Part shown: positions 25,727 through 34,045 of the stretch, piece by piece
How positions within the stretch are numbered: position 1 is the first letter of the stretch
Layout: each line of letters opens with the position of its first letter
Source of the DNA: Pseudomonas izuensis
GTDB lineage: Bacteria > Pseudomonadota > Gammaproteobacteria > Pseudomonadales > Pseudomonadaceae
Assembly: GCF_009861505.1 (NCBI RefSeq)
Contig: NZ_WTFT01000025.1
Span: forward strand, 135,451 to 199,450
DNA: 64,000 nt
Direction: 5' to 3'
The notes under the pieces: model-generated
Seen by the model: the letters and a program-made list of their open reading frames with translations, nothing else
Databases searched by the model: none
Told to the model about the DNA's origin: nothing
Program-made: the position numbers and the translations under genes

Positions 25727-26524
25727 TCAGTCCTGCATGATCTCGGCGATTGTGGTTTCTTCATAACCGGCGATCCAAGTCTTGTAGGCCGCCTGCATAT
25801 GCTTGCGCCAGTGCAGCTCAGCCCCATCCTCGTCGCCGGCCTCAATCAGTTTGATCAGTTTTTCCTGAGACCGAAGACCCATGGCAGCATTGGCAATGAT
25901 TTCCTCGGCCTGGGTTGTACGCCGATACGCCGACACCGCCAACGCCTGGTGTTGCACAACTACTTCATGAATCGCGCCCCAGAGATGCATCAGCGGTCGG
26001 TTACCGGATAACTCAACCACCAGGCTGTGAAACTCAGCAATGGCCTGAGCGAAAGCAGTTGCATCCGCGACAACAGCGCGCTCCTTCTCCAGAGACTCAC
26101 GCAAAAGAGCCGGGGCAGTCTTCTTGGCATTCTTGGCTATCATACGCACTGCAGCTGGTTCGACAGCCAACCGTGCCTGGTAAACCTCAGATACCCGTGT
26201 TCCTTCACATTGCAACACCATAAGCGCATAGCTGGAGATTAGCCCTGGATCTGGAGCATGGATCACTGCTCCGCCCTTTGCCCCACGGGAAACAGTAACC
26301 AGACGCTCAGCCTCAAGGATTCGGTAAGCCTCACGAATAGTCGGGCGAGAAACGCCGAACTCTTCCATCAACTTACTTTCGGCGGGCAAAAGATCGCCCT
26401 CCTTGAGCTGCCCGGTTACGATCAGTTTCTTGAGGCGTGACGCGACGATCTGCGGAGCTTTTGGAATCTGCAGCGGTTGTTTCCGGGTGCTGGAAGAAAG
26501 AGCGATCGTTGCTGCAATGGTCAT
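25727..26524 (-). CDS. GntR family regulator, FadR/FCD type (copy 2)
   Basis: The 265-residue regulator is closely similar to copy 1. Its winged helix-turn-helix (LMEEFGVSRPTIREAYRILEAERLVTVSRGAKGG) and FCD domain (AEFHSLVVELSGNRPLMHLWGAIHEVVVQHQ) line up without large gaps. The recognition helix segment GVSRPTIREA is identical, so both may read the same DNA site while sensing different acyl-CoA ligands (inference). No palindrome copy was found in its own upstream gap. It lies downstream of the BVMO operon in the same direction, 65 bases after the enoyl-CoA hydratase, so it could be co-transcribed. Confidence 0.9.
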   Translation of the reverse strand: MTIAATIALSSSTRKQPLQIPKAPQIVASRLKKLIVTGQLKEGDLLPAESKLMEEFGVSRPTIREAYRILEAERLVTVSRGAKGGAVIHAPDPGLISSYALMVLQCEGTRVSEVYQARLAVEPAAVRMIAKNAKKTAPALLRESLEKERAVVADATAFAQAIAEFHSLVVELSGNRPLMHLWGAIHEVVVQHQALAVSAYRRTTQAEEIIANAAMGLRSQEKLIKLIEAGDEDGAELHWRKHMQAAYKTWIAGYEETTIAEIMQD

Positions 26525-26589
26525 GCTTGAATCCTAGAGGTCATGGGCATCCACGAATGATAGCTGCCGACCGCCAGTGCACTTGGTGG

Positions 26590-27351
26590 TCAGCAGTCTT
26601 TGAATACCGGCTCACGCCGCTCCACGAATGCCTGGACACCCTCCTTGGCATCGTGGGTCTTACCAATACGGTGGCCAAGGCTGGCTTCCGATGCCAAGCC
26701 ATCGGCTAGCGAAAGGTTATTACCTTCGCGTACCGCCTGACGAATGGCCTGTTGGGCCGGCAGACTGTAACAGCTGTATTTCTCCGCTAAAGCACAAGCG
26801 GCTTCCAGCAAGTTATCGTCGCTATTAGTAAGATGATCTATTAAACCTACACTATAGGCGTCTTGCGCGTCCAGCGCACCTCCGCCCAACATCATTTGCA
26901 GCGCAGGTCCGCGACCGATCAATCTAGGCAATAACTGGGTGGCGCCATACACGGGTATCAATCCCAGGCGTATCTCCGGGACGGCCAGCTTCGCCTGCGC
27001 AACACAGACCCGAAACGTGCAGCCCAACGCAATTTCAAGCCCACCGCCCATGGCTGCACCATTGATTGCGGCCACGCTGATTTTCGGATATTCATCTAGG
27101 CGCAACATCAGGCGATGCATGCGCGCAATACGCAAGGCGGGATCGCCGTCTCGTTCGCTGAGATCGGAGCCTGCACAGAACGCCCGACCTTGCCCCGTGA
27201 TCACCAGTGCACGACTGTCGTCCTTGGCTATGTTATCCAGATGCCAATCCAACTCGTCGAGCAAGGCGTCATTGAGAGCATTCAGCACCTGTGGGCGATT
27301 CATGGTCAGAACGGCGCAGTTACCCTGGCGGTGATGGTCAATCAGACTCAT
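26590..27351 (-). CDS. Enoyl-CoA hydratase/isomerase family protein
   Basis: The 253-residue crotonase-fold protein shows ALVITGQGRAFCAGSDLSER near residue 50, AAINGAAMGGGLEIALGCTFRV near residue 93, and VPEIRLGLIPVYGATQLLPRLIG with a single clear glutamate near the usual catalytic positions. It lies 4 bases after the MDR oxidoreductase gene as the last enzyme gene of the BVMO operon. It could hydrate or isomerise a ring-opened enoyl-CoA. Confidence 0.87.
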   Translation of the reverse strand: MSLIDHHRQGNCAVLTMNRPQVLNALNDALLDELDWHLDNIAKDDSRALVITGQGRAFCAGSDLSERDGDPALRIARMHRLMLRLDEYPKISVAAINGAAMGGGLEIALGCTFRVCVAQAKLAVPEIRLGLIPVYGATQLLPRLIGRGPALQMMLGGGALDAQDAYSVGLIDHLTNSDDNLLEAACALAEKYSCYSLPAQQAIRQAVREGNNLSLADGLASEASLGHRIGKTHDAKEGVQAFVERREPVFKDC

Positions 27352-27355
27352 GGAT

Positions 27356-28354
27356 TTACTCCTGTAATACGGTCACGATGGTCTTGCCAATACGTCGACG
27401 CTCAAACGTCGAAGCTAATGCCGAGCGGAAGTCTTCCAGGACGTAGGCAACACCTGTCGCAGGCTGCAAACTGCCATCTCCCACCCATTGGGCTAATTGT
27501 GCACGGGCGGCGGCGGCCTTGTCAGGCTCGCGCAAGATGAACTGGCGGATATCCACCCCTAGTAAAGCCGCGCCCTTGAGCAACGCCAAGTTAGTGGGCA
27601 AGGCTGGAATACTGCCACCGGCAAACCCCAGTACCAAATGACGCCCGCCCCAAGCCAGGCGCCGGAAAGCCATCTCGAATCCCTCACCGCCAACCGGGTC
27701 AAAAATCACGTCAATGCCGCATTCTTGGGTCAGGATCTTGAGGCGCTCAGGCCAATCGGCTGCGCTCGAATCCAGGCACTCATGTGCACCGACAGCCCGC
27801 GCTGCTTCGCGCTTATCAGCAGTGGACGCCGCCGCAATCACCACGGCGCCTAGCAATCGTGCTATCTGAACCGCCGCCAACCCGAGACCACCGGCTGCAC
27901 CGAGCACCAAAACCCGTTCGCCTGGCTGCAACCTGGCGCGGTCCTGCAAGGCATGGAACGCCGTGGTGTAATCGACCCAGAATGCAGCAGCGCGAGGAAA
28001 GTCCAGAGCAGTCGGCAAAGGTAGCAAACTTGAAACCGGCACTACGGCAAATTGCGCACAACCGCCGCCCATTGCCGAAGCCGCACACCGCAAGCCAAGT
28101 TCGACACCCTCTACCCCCGGGCCCAGGGCATCAACAACCCCGGCAAACTCACAACCCGGTACGAAGGGCAATGCTGGTTTGAGCTGGTAGCGCCCGGTAC
28201 ACAACAAACCATCGGCAAATCCCAGCCCAGTGCTGTGAACCCTCAGCCGTACCTGCCCGGGACCGGGCTCAGGCAGCGGTAGGCTCTCGAGCGTAAAGTC
28301 ATCCAGGCTTTCCAGGCGTCGGCCCAATACTGCTTTCATACGACGCTCACTCAC
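27356..28354 (-). CDS. Zinc-free MDR oxidoreductase (quinone reductase / enoyl reductase type)
   Basis: The 332-residue product has PGPGQVRLRVHSTGLGFADGLLCTGRYQ, PFVPGCEFAGVV and the NADPH motif VLGAAGGLGLAAVQIARLLGA near residue 155. There is no structural-zinc cysteine cluster, as expected for quinone oxidoreductase or enoyl-thioester reductase relatives. It probably reduces an activated C=C bond with NADPH. A GTG start at 28354 overlaps the upstream stop (GTGA); the ATG at 28339 (MKAVLGRR) is an equally plausible start that matches the usual family N-terminus. Confidence 0.82.
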   Translation of the reverse strand: MSERRMKAVLGRRLESLDDFTLESLPLPEPGPGQVRLRVHSTGLGFADGLLCTGRYQLKPALPFVPGCEFAGVVDALGPGVEGVELGLRCAASAMGGGCAQFAVVPVSSLLPLPTALDFPRAAAFWVDYTTAFHALQDRARLQPGERVLVLGAAGGLGLAAVQIARLLGAVVIAAASTADKREAARAVGAHECLDSSAADWPERLKILTQECGIDVIFDPVGGEGFEMAFRRLAWGGRHLVLGFAGGSIPALPTNLALLKGAALLGVDIRQFILREPDKAAAARAQLAQWVGDGSLQPATGVAYVLEDFRSALASTFERRRIGKTIVTVLQE

Positions 28355-29298
28355 GATGCCAGCACCTGAGCCTGTCGCAGGGTCGCACGGTACTGCTGTT
28401 CCAGGTCATCGATCAGCTCGCTGACACTTGGCAATCCGTTGATCGCACCAACTCCCTGCCCGGCCGCCCAGATGTCCTTCCATAGTTTGTAATCACCATG
28501 GCCTCCAGTGCCGACGCCGGGTTTCGGCGGCGCTGGCAAACGCTCGGGATTCAAGCCCGTGCGCGCAATACTGGCTTTCAGATAATTGCCACGTAGCCCG
28601 CTGAACAGGTCGGTGTAAACGATGTCGTCAGCACTGGAAGCCTGCAACATTTGTTTGTACACGGCATCAATTTCACATTCGGCAGTACCCAGAAATCGCG
28701 TTCCCATATAGGCCAAGTCCGCTCCGAGGAGCTGCGCTGCCAGAATATCTTTGCCGTGAGCCAATGCGCCAGACAACAACAGAGTGCCCTCGAAGAACCG
28801 GCGGATTTCACTGACAAAGGCAAACGGATTGAGCTGGCCGCCATGCCCACCTGCCCCCGCGCACACCGCCACGATGCCATCGACCCCAGCGGCCGCGGCC
28901 TTTTCTGCATGCCGCACACTGACCACATCATGGAACACCAAGCCACCATAACCATGCACCGTGGCGACCACTTCGCCCGGCGAGCCAACGCTGGTGATGA
29001 CCACCGGCACTTGGTGTTTTTCCAATAACGCCAAGTCACGATCCTGACGCAGATTGGCAGGGGCCATAATCTGGTTGATGGCAAACGGGGCAGCCTGCGG
29101 GGTGGCTGCGAGGCTTTCAACTATTTCCCCTAGCCAGTCATCCAATTGCTCACTACTGCGTGCGTTCAAGGCAGGCATCGAACCGACAATACCGGCCTGG
29201 CACTGGGCGAGCAGCAATTTTGGACTGCTGGCCAGAAACATGGGAGCCGCCACCAAAGGCAAACGTAAACGGTCGCGTAGAAGCGTGGGCAAAGGCAT
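28351..29298 (-). CDS. Nitronate monooxygenase-like FMN protein (second member)
   Basis: The 315-residue TIM-barrel flavoprotein has LPLVAAPMFLASSPKLLLAQCQAGIVGSMPALNAR, FAINQIM, VVITSVGSP, AGVDGIVAVCAGAGGHGGQLNPFAFV with the expected active-site histidine, and LLSGALAHGKDILAAQLLGADLAYMGTRF. It is of the class I nitronate monooxygenase or NADH:quinone reductase type. The ATG at 29298 has GGGAG 6 bases upstream. It is coupled to the MDR gene that follows. Its role in the BVMO operon is probably flavin-dependent reduction or oxidation of an enone (inference). Confidence 0.82.
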   Translation of the reverse strand: MPLPTLLRDRLRLPLVAAPMFLASSPKLLLAQCQAGIVGSMPALNARSSEQLDDWLGEIVESLAATPQAAPFAINQIMAPANLRQDRDLALLEKHQVPVVITSVGSPGEVVATVHGYGGLVFHDVVSVRHAEKAAAAGVDGIVAVCAGAGGHGGQLNPFAFVSEIRRFFEGTLLLSGALAHGKDILAAQLLGADLAYMGTRFLGTAECEIDAVYKQMLQASSADDIVYTDLFSGLRGNYLKASIARTGLNPERLPAPPKPGVGTGGHGDYKLWKDIWAAGQGVGAINGLPSVSELIDDLEQQYRATLRQAQVLAS

Positions 29299-29380
29299 GA
29301 GCTCTCCCGTCACAGGTATGAGGTGTCGTCAGAAATTCGATAACGGATTGGTACAGAGCGAACACCCTGTTGAGCGCGCT

Positions 29381-30415
29381 TCAGGATCGCAAGCGACCCG
29401 GCGCGACCAGAATTTTGCCGAACGCATTGGGTTCCGCCAGCGCGGCCATGGTGGCCGGCAACTCACTCAGACTTACTTCGTGTGTAACCATCGGTCGTGG
29501 GTCGATGCGCCCCTGAGCCAGCATTTTCAAGGTGTAATCGAAGTGACGAGCCTCGTACATCATGCAATAGCTGATCTGCAGTTCCTTGAGGAATGGGACG
29601 ATCCGCCGAGTTGACTCTTCGTGCATGTGCAATCCACCGATAATCACCCGCCCTCCTCTTCTCGCCAATGCGCAGGCCAAGTCCAGGCTGCCTGGTCGGC
29701 CGATGCATTCGATCACCAGATGTGGAGCGCCCCCCAATTCGCGATCACAGAACCCTGCAATCTCTTCACGGGAGGGATCGCAGACTGCTGTGGCGCCCAA
29801 CTTCAGGGCCAGCTCGCGGCGAGTCGGTACAGGGTCACTGACCACAATATCGCCAATGCCCAGCGCGCGGGCCCACACGACAACGGCCAAACCCACCGGA
29901 CCAGCACCGAGTATTACCAGGGTCTCGCCCGGTTTCCATTGCACGACTTCGACCATTTTCAGTCCAACGGCCAAAGGTTCGACCAGTGCTCCGAGCGCCG
30001 CGTCGACACCCGGTGGCAGCAGGAAAGTTTCCTTTTCACCGACGATTACGTATTCGGCGAAAGCCCCGTTGCGCGGCATATTAAGGCCGATCATCCGCGT
30101 GGTCGGACAATGCGCTGGATCACCACCCAAGCAGTGAACACAGCGGCCACAACCGATCAGGGGCAGGCTGCAAATACCATCGTGGAGCTTGAAGCGCTCC
30201 ACGCCCGGCCCGACTTCAGCCACGGTACCCGCGAACTCGTGACCGAGCACCGCTGCGAGCGCAGAGTCCGACTGGATCACATGCAAGTCACTTCCACAGA
30301 TGCCGGCGCGCTCAACCTTGAGCAATATTTCCCCTGGCCCTGGGGCCGGAATATCGACCTCTTCGATGGTCATGTGGTGGCGCCCATGCAGCAAGGCGGC
30401 GTGCATAGTGCTCAT
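29381..30415 (-). CDS. Zinc-dependent medium-chain alcohol dehydrogenase
   Basis: The 344-residue MDR protein has the catalytic-zinc region GICGSDLHV and GHEFAGTVAEVGPGV and the four-cysteine structural-zinc loop CGRCVHCLGGDPAHC near residues 95-110. The NAD fold is VILGAGPVGLAVVVWARALG. It should oxidise a secondary alcohol to a ketone, or the reverse. In the same operon as the BVMO it is a natural supplier of the ketone substrate, or it may oxidise the hydroxy acid released from a lactone (inference). Gaps of about 80-90 bases flank it on both sides. Confidence 0.88.
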   Translation of the reverse strand: MSTMHAALLHGRHHMTIEEVDIPAPGPGEILLKVERAGICGSDLHVIQSDSALAAVLGHEFAGTVAEVGPGVERFKLHDGICSLPLIGCGRCVHCLGGDPAHCPTTRMIGLNMPRNGAFAEYVIVGEKETFLLPPGVDAALGALVEPLAVGLKMVEVVQWKPGETLVILGAGPVGLAVVVWARALGIGDIVVSDPVPTRRELALKLGATAVCDPSREEIAGFCDRELGGAPHLVIECIGRPGSLDLACALARRGGRVIIGGLHMHEESTRRIVPFLKELQISYCMMYEARHFDYTLKMLAQGRIDPRPMVTHEVSLSELPATMAALAEPNAFGKILVAPGRLRS

Positions 30416-30503
30416 AACGGTACCTCAGCGAGTATCGGACGGTTCGTGTACACAGCTGGCAGCTGTAAGTAGCTCTGTTTAGTAACGACAACAGTCAGGT
30501 TGC

Positions 30504-31319
30504 CTACCAGTGTGAATCACCGCGCTCAAGTACTTCGGTACCGCCGTCGATGCACAGGAGTTGGCCGATCATTAGGCTATTGGCGGGACTGGCCAGCCAT
30601 AACATCAGTTCTGCCACTTCCTCCGGACGCCCGTAACGGCCCAATGCCTGGGGATGCATGTCACGCACGACCTGACTGCGCACAGGATGATCGCGCAACG
30701 CCAAGCCCGCCTCGGTTTCAATGAACCCGGGGGCGACCGCATTTACGATGATGCCACTGCCGCCCCAACGAGGACTTACGGCAGCACGACGAGTCCAACG
30801 AGCGATGGCAACCTTGCTGCTGGCATAGATCCCCACTGGCGTGCGCTGGTTGACCAGACGGCTTTCGGTTTGTGCTTCAACACGAGCGACCAGGTCTTGA
30901 GCCCTGTCCCTCGCAGCGTTTTCATTCCCGGCCAGGTAAAATTCGACCAACGCTGAATCTGCCGCATTGGCATAGGCCATGCGTGAAGACACCAGCACCA
31001 CACGTGGCGCTGGCGACTTGAGTAGTAATGGTTGTAACCCTTCCAGCACGTCGACAGAGCCGAAGTAATTCAAACTGGCACTGGTCGTACTGGACACCAG
31101 TAGGCCGGCGCAGGTAATCACGGCATCGAGCCCGTTGGGGCACAATGCCCGCACACTGGAAATCAGCTCTTCACGCCCTTCGGGTGTAGAAAGATCCGCC
31201 GCCACATCACCTTCGCTCAAATCGGCACGTATGACTTTAAACCCCTTGGTCTCAGCCAGCGCAGCCGTGGCCTTACCGATTCCGTTGGCTGCGCCAGTAA
31301 TCAATACTGTGCGGATCAT
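30504..31319 (-). CDS. Short-chain dehydrogenase/reductase, 3-alpha-HSD-like
   Basis: The 271-residue SDR has VLITGAANGIGKATAALAE at the N-terminus and DLST for NAD discrimination. Its catalytic set is Ser in VLVSSRMAY and Tyr-Lys in YASSKVAIARW. A long insertion (about 45 residues) separates the Ser and Tyr segments, as in 3-alpha-hydroxysteroid/carbonyl dehydrogenases. Unlike the SDR at 16589 its catalytic residues are intact. Its ATG overlaps the BVMO stop by 4 bases, so a stoichiometric alcohol dehydrogenase/BVMO pair is likely: it would make the cyclic ketone that the BVMO oxidises (inference). Confidence 0.88.
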   Translation of the reverse strand: MIRTVLITGAANGIGKATAALAETKGFKVIRADLSEGDVAADLSTPEGREELISSVRALCPNGLDAVITCAGLLVSSTTSASLNYFGSVDVLEGLQPLLLKSPAPRVVLVSSRMAYANAADSALVEFYLAGNENAARDRAQDLVARVEAQTESRLVNQRTPVGIYASSKVAIARWTRRAAVSPRWGGSGIIVNAVAPGFIETEAGLALRDHPVRSQVVRDMHPQALGRYGRPEEVAELMLWLASPANSLMIGQLLCIDGGTEVLERGDSHW

Positions 31320-32983
31320 GCCAATTCCTCCTGCTCAACCGTTGCGCCAGCGGCACATCCCGACAACACAAATCCTTCATATCCATTGGCAGCTACGGCA
31401 TCGCACATGCGCCGGTAATTACCAAAGCCACCGACAAAGGGCATGAACACCCGTGGCTTACCCGGTACGTTCGCCCCGGAGTACCACGATGCCCCTTTAC
31501 GATGAAGCGTTATCTGCGACAGCGCCGCAACCTTCTCTACCCAAGCGTTTTCAGCGTCCGGGCTAGCTTCGATCAAGGTCCTGTTTTGTTGTTCCAGGTA
31601 ACCGATGCAGTCCATGATCCAGTCAGCATGCTGTTCGATGGCCACCACCACATTGGCCAGCGCACCTGGGCTCTGTGGGCCAGTCATGATGAACATGTTC
31701 GGGAAACCCGCTGTCGCCAGACCAAGATAGCAACGCGGGCCATCCTTCCACTTGTCCTTGAGCTTCAACCCCTCCCGACCGGTCACCTGGATGCGTGACA
31801 GCGCGCCGGTGATGGCATCGAAACCGGTTGCGAACACCAGCACATCGAACGGTAGCTCCTGGTCGCAAGTGCGCATGCCCCCCTCAGTGATGCGTTCAAG
31901 TGGTGTGCGCTTCAGGTTGACCAGGCTGACGTTGGACCGGTTGAAGGTTTCCAGATAGCTGCTACCAATACACAGACGCTTGGAGCCCAGCGGATGATCA
32001 TTCGGGCACAAGTCCTCGGCCACTACAGGATCCTTCACCACGCTACGAATCTTTCCGCGAATGAATTCCGCGGCAGTGGCGTTGGCTTCTTCGTTGATCA
32101 GCAAGTCATTGAACGAGCCGAGAAACGCGAGACCATTAATCCGATAGTTTTCTTCGTAAATGGCCTCTCGCTCTTCGGCAGTGGCAACGAGGGCCGATTG
32201 GTCATTGAACTGATAGTGAGAACCACCACTGGAATATCGGGTTTTCTCACGAATTTGCGGGTAGGTCGCGCGGTAATGACGCTGTTCTTCTTCGCTGAGC
32301 GGCCGGTTCCCGGCGGGCAAGACGAAATTGGCGGTACGTTGAAAGACCGTCAGGTGCTCCGCCTGCTGGGCAATTAACGGAACCATTTGTACGCCCGTAG
32401 ATGCCGTACCCACCAAGCCTACTCGCTTGCCAGTGAAGTCCACGCCTTCAGCCGGCCAATTGGTACTGTGATACCAAGTACCTTTGAAGTCTTCCAGCCC
32501 CGGAATGTCCACAGGCTTAGGAACGGTCAGCGATCCGGTAGCCATAATGACGAAACGGGCTTTGACGCGTTGCCCTTGCTCGGTCTCCACCGTCCAGCGC
32601 TCATCTTTCTCATCGAAGGTGGCGGCACTGACGCGTGTGTTGAACTGGATATCCCGGCGCAATTCGAAGCGATCGGCAACATGCTGTATGTAAGCGAGGA
32701 TTTCAGCCTGCGTGGCATAACGCTCCGACCAGCGCCACTCGTCTTGCAGTTCGTCGGAGAAAGAGTAGGAGTAAATGACGCTCTCGATATCACAGCGTGC
32801 GCCAGGATAGCGGTTCCAGAACCAAGTACCTCCGACATCGGAGCCAGCCTCGAAAGCACGGACGCTCAGGCCTTTCTGACGCAGGCTGTGGATCAGGTAC
32901 AATCCGGCGAAGCCCGCGCCGACTACGATGACATCGAACTCACTCGGGCAGGCGCTGGCCTTGCCTTGCTGCGCTTCACTCAT
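31316..32983 (-). CDS. Baeyer-Villiger monooxygenase (type I, cyclohexanone-monooxygenase-like)
   Basis: The 555-residue flavoprotein carries the BVMO hallmarks: FAD motif VVGAGFAG at residues 21-27, GGTWFWNRYPGARCDIES, and the fingerprint FKGTWYHSTNWP at residues 166-177 (FxGxxxHxxxWP). The second dinucleotide motif reads GTASTG (192-197), with Ala where most BVMOs have Gly. It uses NADPH and O2 to turn a ketone into an ester or lactone. The ATG at 32983 has AGGAGA upstream. It opens the leftward operon and is divergent from an alpha/beta hydrolase that could open the lactone. Length and motifs fit cyclic or cycloalkanone BVMOs; the true substrate is unknown. Confidence 0.93.
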   Translation of the reverse strand: MSEAQQGKASACPSEFDVIVVGAGFAGLYLIHSLRQKGLSVRAFEAGSDVGGTWFWNRYPGARCDIESVIYSYSFSDELQDEWRWSERYATQAEILAYIQHVADRFELRRDIQFNTRVSAATFDEKDERWTVETEQGQRVKARFVIMATGSLTVPKPVDIPGLEDFKGTWYHSTNWPAEGVDFTGKRVGLVGTASTGVQMVPLIAQQAEHLTVFQRTANFVLPAGNRPLSEEEQRHYRATYPQIREKTRYSSGGSHYQFNDQSALVATAEEREAIYEENYRINGLAFLGSFNDLLINEEANATAAEFIRGKIRSVVKDPVVAEDLCPNDHPLGSKRLCIGSSYLETFNRSNVSLVNLKRTPLERITEGGMRTCDQELPFDVLVFATGFDAITGALSRIQVTGREGLKLKDKWKDGPRCYLGLATAGFPNMFIMTGPQSPGALANVVVAIEQHADWIMDCIGYLEQQNRTLIEASPDAENAWVEKVAALSQITLHRKGASWYSGANVPGKPRVFMPFVGGFGNYRRMCDAVAANGYEGFVLSGCAAGATVEQEELA

Positions 32984-33030
32984 CCTTCTGTCTCCTGAAT
33001 GTGTCGGCTTCACATCACCGATTTATTGTA

Positions 33031-33050
33031 TGTATGATTTATAGCATACA
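33031..33050. promoter_or_regulatory. Dyad TGTATG-N8-CATACA in the BVMO/hydrolase divergent promoter
   Basis: A perfect 6-bp inverted repeat lies 48 bases from the BVMO start and 84 bases from the hydrolase start. It contains an ATGATT half site but not the N4 arrangement seen elsewhere, and resembles the TGTAT-N7-ATACA dyad at 21595-21611. Confidence 0.4.
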
Positions 33051-33133
33051 CATCATTATTCAAAAGTGGAGCAAATTTTTCGTGGCTGTCCGATATCGAC
33101 GCCGATGAAAAATCTTGTCCAGGAGCAGTCCAA

Positions 33134-33973
33134 ATGACGCTGTCTACGCAATACCTCAACGGCTATCAAGTCACGCTGTGCGCAGACGTTGGCGGAGATC
33201 CCAAGGCACCAACGGTAGTTTTTCTGCATGGAGGCGGCCAGACGCGTCATTCCTGGAGCAAGGCGGCACGCAGCCTGGTGGATCAGGGGTTCCATTGCCT
33301 GGCACTTGACCTGAGAGGTCACGGTGAAAGCGAGTGGTCTGGTAACGGCGACTACAGCACCAACGTCTTTATCGCCGATCTTAAAGCGGTAGTCGCCACT
33401 CTCCATCAACCACCCGTCCTGGTTGGCGCTTCACTGGGAGGAGCCACCTCACTACTGGCGGTCGGTGAATCGAACCAACCTCTGGCCAAGGCCCTGGTGC
33501 TGGTCGATGTCGTTCCACGCATGGACCCGGAGGGCATACGACATATCCGCGACTTCATGCGCGGTACCCCCCAAGGCTTCGCCACACTCGATGATGCCGC
33601 GGATGCCGTTGCCGCCTACATTCCCGGCCGCCCCCGCCCTTCCTCACCCCAGGGCCTTCTGAAAAACCTGCGGCTCAAGGACGACGGTCGCTATTACTGG
33701 CACTGGGACCCGCAATTCCAGAACGATAATTCCCGAACCAGCATGGGCGAACTGTTTACACGAATGGAGAATGCGGCCAGGTGCGTGCACATTCCAACCT
33801 TGCTCGTACGCGGCAAGCAAAGCGACGTGGTGAGCCTGGAAGGCGCGCAGCAATTGCTTGAATTGATTCCGCACGCCCAGTACGTAGATGTCGAAGGAGC
33901 CGGCCACATGGTTGCGGGTGATCGCAACGACGTGTTCAATCAAGCAATTGAGGGGTTTCTGCGGGATCTTTAA
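33134..33973 (+). CDS. Alpha/beta hydrolase (candidate lactone hydrolase)
   Basis: The 279-residue protein has the oxyanion motif LHGGGQTRHSW near residue 32, LALDLRGHGESEW, the nucleophile elbow LVGASLGGATS (Ser100), and the catalytic histidine in VEGAGHMVAG near residue 262. It is a cytoplasmic hydrolase of the epoxide hydrolase/peroxidase-like subgroup. Being divergent from the BVMO gene and sharing its control region, it is the obvious candidate to hydrolyse the lactone product (inference). AGGAG lies 8 bases before the ATG. Confidence 0.85.
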   Translation: MTLSTQYLNGYQVTLCADVGGDPKAPTVVFLHGGGQTRHSWSKAARSLVDQGFHCLALDLRGHGESEWSGNGDYSTNVFIADLKAVVATLHQPPVLVGASLGGATSLLAVGESNQPLAKALVLVDVVPRMDPEGIRHIRDFMRGTPQGFATLDDAADAVAAYIPGRPRPSSPQGLLKNLRLKDDGRYYWHWDPQFQNDNSRTSMGELFTRMENAARCVHIPTLLVRGKQSDVVSLEGAQQLLELIPHAQYVDVEGAGHMVAGDRNDVFNQAIEGFLRDL

Positions 33974-34045
33974 TCTGATCCCTCTCGACCCACGAGCGCT
34001 TTCGGTTAAGTGGGTCGGATACCAGAGCCTGCCTACTACGCCCAG

